Below are positions 1 through 4,505 of a stretch of 5,019 nucleotides of DNA, piece by piece. Positions within the stretch are counted from its first letter, which is position 1, and every line of letters begins with the position of its first letter. The DNA lies in NCBI GenBank assembly GCA_016208805.1, contig JACQXL010000076.1, positions 1-5,019 of the forward strand, given 5' to 3'. A model generated the notes under the pieces. The model searched no databases and was not told the origin of the DNA. It saw only the letters and a list, made by a program, of their open reading frames with translations. A program made the position numbers and the translations under genes. The stretch comes from Planctomycetota bacterium. GTDB lineage: Bacteria > Planctomycetota > MHYJ01 > JACQXL01.

Positions 1-6
1 TATAAT
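1..6 (+). promoter_or_regulatory. Possible -10 box upstream of recR
   Basis: The window opens with TATAAT, a perfect match to the sigma-70 -10 consensus. Any -35 element would lie before the window and cannot be seen. If it is real, transcription would start near base 13 and the recR leader would carry the inverted repeats at 13-77. A six-base match in an AT-rich stretch is weak evidence on its own. Confidence 0.3.
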
Positions 7-12
7 GGTATG

Positions 13-147
13 AACCCCGTTAGAGATAGGTCGCTCCCGCCAAGTCGGGACGACCGTAATAACAGAAAACTAACGGGTTGATGTCGTCGGGGAACATTTT
101 GTATGGTGACATTCAATAATAAACCAAACAGCATCTCTAACAGGGTG
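13..147. repeat. Inverted-repeat (MITE-like) element spanning the recR start
   Basis: The left end AACCCCGTTAGAGAT (13-27) is matched by ATCTCTAACAGGGTG (133-147), which differs from the exact reverse complement at two of 15 positions. TGAAC stands at both 11-15 and 146-150 and could be a target-site duplication; it overlaps the outer repeat bases, so the exact boundary is uncertain. A third related piece, CTAACGGGTT, lies inside at 70-79, so CCCGTTAG (16-23) can also pair with CTAACGGG (70-77). The recR start codon at 103 falls inside the element. No transposase is encoded, so if mobile it is non-autonomous. Being an inserted element is inference; the repeats themselves are visible. Confidence 0.5.
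29..55. repeat. Stem-loop in recR leader
   Basis: GGTCG (29-33) pairs with CGACC (51-55), then TCCCG (35-39) with CGGGA (46-50), leaving one bulged C at 34 and a six-base loop. The core TCCCG...CGGGA resembles the palindrome at 161-181 and the partial one at 3577-3592, which suggests a dispersed palindromic repeat family. It could equally act as a structured RNA leader. I did not match it to any known RNA family. Confidence 0.5.
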
Positions 148-798
148 AACGACAATATCATCCCGACACGGAGTGTCGGGACAAAAGACGGTCTATCCGT
201 TTTAATAACCGAGTTGTCCAAACTGCCCGGCATCGGCGCCAAGAGCGCCGAGCGGCTGGCCTTTCATATCCTGCGGATGCCGGAAAAGGAACGTACCCAT
301 CTGGCCCGGATTATTCATTCCGTCAAGGATTTGCGGCTCTGCCAGAACTGTTTTAATATCACCGGCAATACCGTCTGCGGCATCTGCGCCGATGAACGGC
401 GCGACCATTCGGTTGTCTGTGTAGTGGAAGAAACCGACGACCTGGCCCAACTGGAAAAGACCGGCGCCTATAACGGCATCTATCATATCCTGATGGGCCA
501 TATTGCGCCGCTGGACAACAAGGGCCCGGAAGATATTACCATCAGGCAACTGGTTAACCGCCTCAAGAAAGACAACGTGGCCGAAGTGATTATCGCCACC
601 AACCCTACGGTTGAAGGCGACAACACCGCACTGTATATCCAGCAACAGATAAATCTGGAACTGGGTGACCGGGCCGGCGGGATAAAATTAACCCGCCTGG
701 CCCGCGGCATCCCCAGCGGCTCTACCATTGAATACGCCAATATGGCCATACTGACCGACGCGCTCAAAGACCGGCGCGAATTAATAACAGGGACTTAA
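103..798 (+). CDS. recR: Recombination protein RecR
   Basis: RecR is a cytoplasmic recombination mediator that works with RecO and RecF to load RecA at single-stranded gaps. The order of domains is right: a helix-hairpin-helix with LPGIGAKSAERLAFHIL near residues 41-57, a four-cysteine zinc site (C80, C83, C92, C95), a Toprim domain from about 103 including E109, and the conserved C-terminal stretch with TRLARGIPSGSTIEYAN near 197-213. At 231 residues it is about 30 longer than typical RecR (near 200). The extra length is all N-terminal: in E. coli RecR the LPGVG motif begins near residue 17, here near 41. No ATG, GTG or TTG lies in frame near the expected start; the options are ATG 103, preceded by GGGGA at 89-93, and GTG 145. 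The N-terminus is made of repeat sequence. Gene identity is certain, the start is not. Confidence 0.95.
   Translation: MVTFNNKPNSISNRVNDNIIPTRSVGTKDGLSVLITELSKLPGIGAKSAERLAFHILRMPEKERTHLARIIHSVKDLRLCQNCFNITGNTVCGICADERRDHSVVCVVEETDDLAQLEKTGAYNGIYHILMGHIAPLDNKGPEDITIRQLVNRLKKDNVAEVIIATNPTVEGDNTALYIQQQINLELGDRAGGIKLTRLARGIPSGSTIEYANMAILTDALKDRRELITGT
161..181. repeat. Perfect palindrome translated within recR
   Basis: TCCCGACAC (161-169) and GTGTCGGGA (173-181) form a perfect 9-base inverted repeat around the three-base loop GGA. In the recR frame it encodes roughly residues I20 to T27 (IPTRSVGT), just before the conserved RecR fold. Being perfectly palindromic inside a coding sequence, and lying in a non-conserved extension, it looks like a small dispersed element that stayed in frame. 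A hairpin this strong near the start could lower translation. Confidence 0.7.
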
Positions 799-816
799 CG
801 AGACTACTAATCCCTC

Positions 817-824
817 AGGGGGTG
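817..824 (+). promoter_or_regulatory. Strong ribosome binding site of rpoN
   Basis: AGGGGGTG ends seven bases before the ATG at 832. It is a good Shine-Dalgarno match at ideal spacing and decides this start over the in-frame ATG codons at residues 16 and 20. It lies in the 33-base gap after the recR stop, so recR and rpoN may share a transcript. Confidence 0.7.
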
Positions 825-831
825 AAATATT

Positions 832-2340
832 ATGTTGCCAGGACCGATTAAAATATCGCACGGCCTTCAGCATAAGATGCACCAGACAATGAAACTGTCT
901 GCCCAGCAGATTATGGCAATGAAGATGCTCCAGTTGCCGATGCTGGAACTGATTAATATTATCAAGCAGGAACTGGAAGAAAACCCGACCCTGGATGTTG
1001 AAGCCGGCAGCGGCGCGGAGGGCTCCTCGCTTGAAGAAACCGGTTCCGACGAAAAACAGGTCAAAGAAACTTCGGATAACCCGATAGATGTGCTGGACGA
1101 TTCGCGGGGCGAGGCGGGCGAAATATCCGGCGAATCGGCCCGCAAAGGGTTTAATAAGTGGCTCTCGCTCACCGACAAAAAGATTGAGGCAATGCTCAAC
1201 ACCCCGGCCAAACCCATCACTTTGCCGGATTACCTCCACCAGCAGTTCACCGTGCTGAATGTCTCCGCCCGGATACGACTGATTGGCGAGAATATCATTT
1301 ATAACATTGATGCCGAAGGATATCTCCGGGCGCCGCTGGAAGAAATACTGCGGCTCTCCAACGAACCCGGAACGTTTCCTGATCCCGCCGTGGCGGGACT
1401 GGAATTAGGCGAAGTGGAACAGGCGCTCAAAATTATCCAGATGTTTGACCCGCGCGGAGTCGGGGCGCGGTCGCTCCCCGAATGTCTCCTGCTCCAACTG
1501 GATGAAGACGACCCCTGTCTTGACTTAAAGAAAAAACTGATTACCAAACATCTCAAAGAGATAGAAGAGAACAAACTGCCGGCCCTGGCCAGGGCGTTTG
1601 ATTTGCCGATGGAGGAAATCATAGACTGCGTGGAGCAGATAAAACGGCTGAATCCCCATCCGGGGGCCGACTTCTCTAATGAGGCCGTGCCTTATGTGGT
1701 TCCGGAAATTATCATTACCCAGGTGGACGGCCGTTACGAAGTTGTTGTTGAAAACCGGTTCACGCCCCGGCTGATGGTCAATCCGTATTACCTGCGGCTC
1801 CTGCAGGAGAAAAAGAACGACCCGCAGACCAGGGATTTCGTCAAGAAGAAAATGGAATCGGCCGCCAACCTGATAGATGCGATTCAAATGAGGCAACAGA
1901 TAGTCCGGCGCATCGCCGAAGAGATTGTCAACACCCAGCAGGAATTCCTGGCACAAGGCGTCAACCAGCTCAGGCCGCTTCTGATGAAAGATATGGCCAA
2001 GCGGCTGGGCGTGCATATCTCCACCATCAGCCGGGCCGTGGCCAATAAATATGTCCAGACGCCGCAGGGGCTGTTCAAACTGCGCTTCTTCTTCTCCGTG
2101 CCGTCCGAGATAAACGGCCCGGCGGGCCGCCCCGCGGGCGGCCAGCCCGTCAGCCAGACCGGCATTCTGGCCACCGTAAAGGAAATATTTGCGCAGGAGG
2201 ACAAGAAAAATCCATCGTCCGATATGATGGTCGCCAAATTACTCCGGGAAAAACATAACCTGATGCTGTCGCGCCGGACCGTGACCAAATACCGACAGAC
2301 CCTTAATATTCCATCGGCCGATAAACGAAAGGTATTTTAA
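832..2340 (+). CDS. rpoN: RNA polymerase sigma-54 factor RpoN
   Basis: This alternative sigma factor directs RNA polymerase to -24/-12 promoters and needs an AAA+ enhancer-binding protein to open them. Region I (about residues 10-56) is rich in Gln, Met and Leu, with KLSAQQIMAMKMLQLPMLEL followed by LEENPTLD. Region II (57-115) is acidic and variable. The core-binding part follows, with FDPRGVGARSLPECLLLQL at 205-223. The helix-turn-helix is near 384-406 (MKDMAKRLGVHISTISRAV). The RpoN box SRRTVTKYRQ at 480-489 is close to the signature ARRTVAKYRE. At 502 residues it is full length. An odd feature is the Gly/Pro/Ala-rich linker at about 429-440, encoded by two overlapping GC palindromes, between the helix-turn-helix part and the RpoN-box domain. 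No activator gene is in view, so its regulon cannot be inferred here. Confidence 0.97.
   Translation: MLPGPIKISHGLQHKMHQTMKLSAQQIMAMKMLQLPMLELINIIKQELEENPTLDVEAGSGAEGSSLEETGSDEKQVKETSDNPIDVLDDSRGEAGEISGESARKGFNKWLSLTDKKIEAMLNTPAKPITLPDYLHQQFTVLNVSARIRLIGENIIYNIDAEGYLRAPLEEILRLSNEPGTFPDPAVAGLELGEVEQALKIIQMFDPRGVGARSLPECLLLQLDEDDPCLDLKKKLITKHLKEIEENKLPALARAFDLPMEEIIDCVEQIKRLNPHPGADFSNEAVPYVVPEIIITQVDGRYEVVVENRFTPRLMVNPYYLRLLQEKKNDPQTRDFVKKKMESAANLIDAIQMRQQIVRRIAEEIVNTQQEFLAQGVNQLRPLLMKDMAKRLGVHISTISRAVANKYVQTPQGLFKLRFFFSVPSEINGPAGRPAGGQPVSQTGILATVKEIFAQEDKKNPSSDMMVAKLLREKHNLMLSRRTVTKYRQTLNIPSADKRKVF
2116..2143. repeat. Two overlapping GC-rich hairpins inside rpoN
   Basis: GGCCC (2116-2120) pairs with GGGCC (2124-2128), and GGCCGCCC (2125-2132) pairs perfectly with GGGCGGCC (2136-2143) around the loop CGC. 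The two share bases 2125-2128, so only one can form at a time. They encode the flexible stretch from about G429 to G437. Either compositional bias in a linker or a small palindromic insertion could explain them. Confidence 0.6.
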
Positions 2341-2377
2341 TTGGTGTAGTAAACTGATTAAGCCGATTAATCTGATA

Positions 2378-2404
2378 ATCCGTTTAATCCGTTAAATCCG
2401 TTTA
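2378..2404. repeat. Three 9-base tandem repeats between rpoN and the ATPase gene
   Basis: ATCCGTTTA, ATCCGTTAA and ATCCGTTTA follow one another with one mismatch. Looser copies of the same theme (GATTAA, GATAAT) extend upstream to about 2356. The 76-base spacer 2341-2416 holds no gene, no clear promoter and no obvious ribosome site before the ATG at 2417. The array could be a simple slippage product or a binding site; nothing decides between them. Confidence 0.6.
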
Positions 2405-2416
2405 CTAAAATAAAAT

Positions 2417-3433
2417 ATGGAAACGGAAATCCAACAGGCCAGCATAAAACTCAAACAATTCCGGGCGGAAATCGGCAAGGTCATCGTCGGACACCAGGAG
2501 GTGATTGAACAGGTCTTAACCGGCTTGTTGACCGGCGGACACATCCTGTTGGAAGGCGTGCCCGGCATCGGCAAGACCCTGCTGGTCAAGACGCTCAGCC
2601 AGTGCCTGAACCTCTCATTTTCCCGGATTCAATGCACGCCCGACCTGATGCCGGCCGATATCACCGGCACCAATATCATCATAGAGGAACCCTCCGGCCA
2701 GAAGGTCTTCCAGTTCCAGCCCGGACCGATTTTCCACAATATCATCCTGATAGACGAGATAAACCGGGCCACGCCCAAGACCCAATCGGCGCTGCTGGAG
2801 GCGATGCAGGAATTGAGCGTGACCGTGGGCGGCGTGAAGTATGAACTGCCCAGACCGTTTATCGTCTTTGCCACCCAGAACCCGATAGAGATGGAAGGCA
2901 CCTACCCGTTACCGGAGGCGCAACTGGACCGGTTCTTCTACAAGATAATGATTCACTCGCCGGCGCTGGCCGAACTGAATGAAATCGTCCGGCGCACGAC
3001 CGGCCAGGCCGCCCAGCCCGTCGTCCCTGTCTTGAACAAGGATGAGACACTCCATTTATCCGAACTGGTCCGCCAGATACCGGTTGCGCCGCATCTGGTG
3101 GAATATGTGGGCAAACTGGTGCTGGCGTCTCATCCCGACAGTGAATTCAGCCCGGCGCTGGTAAAACAATATGTCCGTTACGGTGCCAGCCCGCGGGCCG
3201 CGCAGTCCATCGTGCTGGCCGCCAAGGCGCTGGCATTAATGGAAGGCAAACTCAATGCCGTTGAAAGCAACCTGGTCAAGGCCGCCTATCCGGCCCTGCG
3301 CCACCGGTTGATTCTCAACCTGGAGGCCGAGACATCGGCCGTAACGCCGGAGCAGATTATAGACGAAATCATCAGCCAGACGCCCCGTCTCCCGCCGGAG
3401 GTGCTGAACATAATATCCCTGACCCAACCGTGA
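2417..3433 (+). CDS. MoxR-family AAA+ ATPase
   Basis: MoxR-type AAA+ ATPases are cytoplasmic, chaperone-like proteins that usually act with a DUF58 and/or von Willebrand A-domain partner in assembly or maturation of other complexes. Seen here: Walker A GVPGIGKT at 47-54, Walker B IILIDEINRA at 109-118, the sensor-1 stretch FATQNPIEMEGTYPLPEAQL at 151-170, LDRF with a likely arginine finger at R172, sensor 2 GASPRAAQ at 256-263, and the C-terminal lid with ALRHRLILNLEA near 293-304. At 338 residues it is complete for the family. The upstream 20 bases are A-rich with no clear Shine-Dalgarno, so translation may be modest. Its stop (3431-3433) overlaps a GTG at 3430, the typical coupling to a next gene, yet no DUF58 gene follows. 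The family is sure; the client process is unknown. Confidence 0.95.
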   Translation: METEIQQASIKLKQFRAEIGKVIVGHQEVIEQVLTGLLTGGHILLEGVPGIGKTLLVKTLSQCLNLSFSRIQCTPDLMPADITGTNIIIEEPSGQKVFQFQPGPIFHNIILIDEINRATPKTQSALLEAMQELSVTVGGVKYELPRPFIVFATQNPIEMEGTYPLPEAQLDRFFYKIMIHSPALAELNEIVRRTTGQAAQPVVPVLNKDETLHLSELVRQIPVAPHLVEYVGKLVLASHPDSEFSPALVKQYVRYGASPRAAQSIVLAAKALALMEGKLNAVESNLVKAAYPALRHRLILNLEAETSAVTPEQIIDEIISQTPRLPPEVLNIISLTQP

Positions 3434-3468
3434 AGAACCCAAAGCACAAAAATGGCACCGCTTATTGA
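3430..3468 (+). pseudogene. Possible leftover start of a lost partner gene (DUF58?)
   Basis: GTG at 3430-3432 overlaps the ATPase stop in a GTGA arrangement, as in translationally coupled operons. The frame reads VKNPKHKNGTAY and stops at 3466-3468, too short to be a working gene. The first 21 bases recur at 3553-3573. Because MoxR ATPases are commonly followed by DUF58 genes, this could be the surviving 5' end of a deleted partner. No DUF58 motif is present to confirm that, so the identification rests on context only. Confidence 0.25.
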
Positions 3469-3573
3469 GCCGCAGCGAAATCCCGTCACACCATGTCCCA
3501 CGCGATGCCGCATGGCTGTCGGGTATGACGTGGCACTTATGCGGGACTGGCTGTGAAGAACCAAAAGTATAAA
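3430..3573. repeat. Direct repeat pair, 123 bases apart, in the spacer after the ATPase gene
   Basis: GTGAAGAACC occurs at 3430-3439 and 3553-3562; the match extends to 21 bases with three differences (3430-3450 and 3553-3573). The offset is 123 bases, a multiple of three, and the second copy also opens a short frame (VKNQKYKPSRLWRK, then TAA). The differences CCA/CAA, CAC/TAT look like codon-level drift. Between the copies lie about 100 bases with several short dyads (for example CCACG at 3497-3501 and CGTGG at 3530-3534) and no gene. This suggests duplication of a gene start followed by loss of the gene body. Confidence 0.5.
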
Positions 3574-3576
3574 CCA

Positions 3577-3592
3577 TCCCGCCTTTGGCGGA
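3577..3592. repeat. Small palindrome in the spacer before the R-M locus
   Basis: CCGCC (3579-3583) pairs with GGCGG (3587-3591) around TTT, inside TCCCGCCTTTGGCGGA. It resembles the TCCCG...CGGGA palindromes at 35-50 and 161-181, with a base change in the right arm. No run of T follows, so it is not a convincing intrinsic terminator. Confidence 0.45.
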
Positions 3593-3641
3593 AATAAAGC
3601 GGGGTTGTAATCTATCAAAACAATCACCGTAAAAGTTATTC

Positions 3642-3669
3642 TTGACACCAAAAAGGTTATGGATATACT
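3642..3669 (+). promoter_or_regulatory. Sigma-70 promoter of the restriction endonuclease gene
   Basis: TTGACA (3642-3647) is a perfect -35 box; a 16-base spacer leads to TATACT (3664-3669), five of six bases of the -10 consensus. The expected start point, about seven bases further on, falls near 3676, only a base or two before the ATG at 3678. The transcript would therefore be leaderless or nearly so, which agrees with the lack of any Shine-Dalgarno sequence before that ATG. Confidence 0.65.
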
Positions 3670-3677
3670 AACGTCCT

Positions 3678-3980
3678 ATGAAGTTAGCGCAGTTTATTAA
3701 GAAGTTCAAGGAGTTAAAGGCAAAAGGGTTTGTGCCTTCAAAGAGAAAAGGTCCTACCGGGGTAGGTCATTCATTGGAAGCATATTTGGGGCTAAAGGAA
3801 AATAATATCGCATTACCGGACTTAAAAGGTGTTGAGGTTAAAGCCCATCGTTTAGATAGCAGTAATATGATAACCTTATTTACCTTCAACAGGAAAGTCT
3901 GGCAGATGAAACCTCTGGATGCGGTTAAGAAATATGGGAGTAGAGATAAAAACGGCGGAAATAGTATTAATTCAAATTAG
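3678..3980 (+). pseudogene. Truncated MvaI/BcnI-family type II restriction endonuclease
   Basis: The 100 residues resemble the N-terminal part of MvaI/BcnI endonucleases, monomeric enzymes that cut CC(W/S)GG sites. Diagnostic stretches are GFVPSKRKGPTGVGHSLEAY (17-36), LGLKENNIALPDLKGVEVKA (37-56), ITLFTFNR (65-72) and MKPLDAVKKYGS (77-88). D48, E53 and K55 keep the same spacing as the MvaI catalytic residues Asp50, Glu55 and Lys57. Known members are about 240 residues, so more than half is missing, including most of the DNA-recognition part. After KYGSRDKNG the protein ends with NSINSN and a stop; no continuation is found in the other frames before the next gene, so internal deletion fits better than a single frameshift. 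It is AT-rich, unlike the upstream genes. Family assignment is from memory of motifs; probably inactive as a nuclease. Confidence 0.75.
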
Positions 3981-3988
3981 AGGTTGTT

Positions 3989-4180
3989 ATGAGAAAAGAA
4001 ATTTGTAATGAGTGCGGTAGAAGTGTTAAATTGGGATCAGGCTCCTTTGTAAACAGGGTAATAGACTTTAATGAGATTGAGGATAGAGTTGAAATGGGAA
4101 AACCTTTCCCGGAAGGTGATTTTATTTGTATAGAATGCGATGATACAACTAGAAATACGATATGGTCATCTAAAGACTGA
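3989..4180 (+). CDS. Small protein with two CxxC pairs in the R-M locus
   Basis: This 63-residue protein has C6-NE-C9 and C47-IE-C50, a layout that suggests one four-cysteine zinc site, with a charged middle (DFNEIEDRVEMGKPFPEGDF) between the knuckles. No signal peptide or membrane segment is visible. AGAGG at 3979-3983, five bases before the ATG, is a fair ribosome site and the gap from the endonuclease stop is eight bases, so they were co-transcribed. Its stop TGA (4178-4180) is supplied by the end of the inserted repeat at 4177-4331. Without that element the last residue D63 would be replaced by ERKS, giving 66 residues and a stop at 4348-4350. The role is unknown; an accessory or regulatory part of the R-M cassette is a guess from position. 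Confidence 0.7.
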   Translation: MRKEICNECGRSVKLGSGSFVNRVIDFNEIEDRVEMGKPFPEGDFICIECDDTTRNTIWSSKD

Positions 4181-4337
4181 ACTCTTGCGAAATGGGAAAT
4201 AAACCACCCAAAAAGTGTCATTCTGAGCCCGTAGGGCGAAGAATCTCGTCCCAAACCCTCATAAAATGCAGATTCTTCACTCCGCTTCGCTCCGTTCAGA
4301 ATGACAGAGGGAGCGTTTCGCAAGAGTTCAGTAAAGA
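4171..4337. mobile_element. MITE-like element with perfect terminal inverted repeats and target duplication
   Basis: CTGAACTCTTGCGAAA (4177-4192) is repeated exactly inverted as TTTCGCAAGAGTTCAG (4316-4331). TAAAGA stands directly outside both ends (4171-4176 and 4332-4337) as a target duplication; a 17-base repeat with a 4-base AAAG duplication describes the same insertion. The 155-base body encodes no protein. Inside is a second inverted pair, TGTCATTCTGA (4216-4226) with TCAGAATGACA (4296-4306), and a third, GAAGAATCT (4238-4246) with AGATTCTTC (4270-4278). GCCC-GTA-GGGC (4227-4237) makes a side hairpin, so the body can fold into a branched cruciform. It must have been moved by a transposase encoded elsewhere. 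The insertion changed the end of the upstream gene and separated it from the next start. Confidence 0.85.
4216..4306. repeat. Inner inverted repeat of the MITE-like element
   Basis: The inner arms begin TGTCATTCTGAGC and, read from the other strand, TGTCATTCTGAACGGAGCG; both continue to CGAAGAATCT or GTGAAGAATCT. From general knowledge, sequences of the form GTCATTCTGA...GAAGAATCT are scattered in the intergenic regions of many bacterial genomes. The two arms differ in the middle (GCCCGTAGGGC at 4227-4237 against a GAGCGAAGCGGAG type in the right arm), so this is either an old palindrome or one repeat that moved into another. Confidence 0.65.
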
Positions 4338-4342
4338 GAGGA
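4337..4342 (+). promoter_or_regulatory. Ribosome binding site for the ATG at 4350
   Basis: AGAGGA ends seven bases before the ATG at 4350. The good match and spacing show that a real translation start existed here, although the frame it opens is now short. Its first base belongs to the right-hand target duplication of the inserted element. Confidence 0.55.
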
Positions 4343-4349
4343 AATCATA

Positions 4350-4505
4350 ATGTTAGAAATACGGGAATCACAAATAGAAGATATTTTTGCCACCCAGGAC
4401 GGTGGGAGTGTCCCTCTTGCCGGATTTTACTTGACAAATTACAATAAATGTGTATTATGTTCCCAGATTACCCTCTATTCAGTAAGAGATTATGGAAATA
4501 AATAA
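4350..4505 (+). pseudogene. 51-codon frame, probable remnant of an R-M locus gene
   Basis: The frame starts MLEIRESQIEDIFATQ behind a good ribosome site, has gene-like character for about 16 codons, then continues as DGGSVPLAGFYLTNYNKCVL and on to a stop at 4503-4505. The later part contains the methyltransferase promoter and overlaps the methyltransferase start by 14 bases, so it is probably not real coding sequence. GC content jumps at about 4389-4423. The likeliest reading is a 5' fragment of a deleted gene fused to the upstream region of the methyltransferase. The opening residues faintly recall the N-termini of some NucS-like nucleases, but 16 residues do not support a name. It could instead be a genuine tiny protein. 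Confidence 0.35.
4431..4458 (+). promoter_or_regulatory. Sigma-70 promoter of the DNA methyltransferase gene
   Basis: TTGACA (4431-4436), a 16-base spacer and TATTAT (4453-4458, five of six consensus bases) form a strong-looking promoter. Transcription would begin near 4465, giving a leader of about 27 bases before the ATG at 4492. It has the same -35 box and spacer length as the promoter at 3642-3669. A separate promoter lets the methyltransferase be made regardless of what happens to the genes upstream. Confidence 0.65.

Noticed and set aside
1..102. SRP or other known RNA gene ahead of recR
   Set aside because: The folded region lacks the conserved GGTCCGGAAGG-type core of small SRP RNA and I recognise no other family; inverted repeats explain the structure.
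202..645. Open frames on the minus strand opposite recR, rpoN and the ATPase gene (for example 202-645, 781-1239, 1525-2016)
   Set aside because: They lie opposite strongly conserved plus-strand genes, show no family motifs or ribosome sites, and are explained by the GC-rich codon use of the real genes.
2378..2404. CRISPR-like repeats
   Set aside because: The units are 9 bases, directly adjacent and without spacers, and no cas gene is present.
2602..2844. 80-codon plus-strand frame inside the ATPase gene
   Set aside because: It is an out-of-frame reading of the Walker B region, with an unlikely Pro/Arg/His-rich composition.
3577..3592. Intrinsic terminator after the ATPase gene
   Set aside because: The hairpin has no following run of T, and an active-looking promoter begins 50 bases later.
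3236..3651. Minus-strand frames across the spacer (3236-3577 and 3286-3651)
   Set aside because: Both run back into the ATPase gene in antisense, have no recognisable motifs, and contain the repeat-rich spacer sequence.
3957..4016. Frameshifted continuation of the nuclease (frame reading EIVLIQIRGCYEKRNL)
   Set aside because: It does not resemble the remaining part of MvaI/BcnI enzymes and overlaps the ribosome site and start of the next gene, so a simple frameshift is not supported.
3967..4323. 118-codon minus-strand frame covering the CxxC gene and the MITE-like element
   Set aside because: Half of it is translated inverted repeat (a common false gene in such elements) and the other half is antisense to the CxxC gene.
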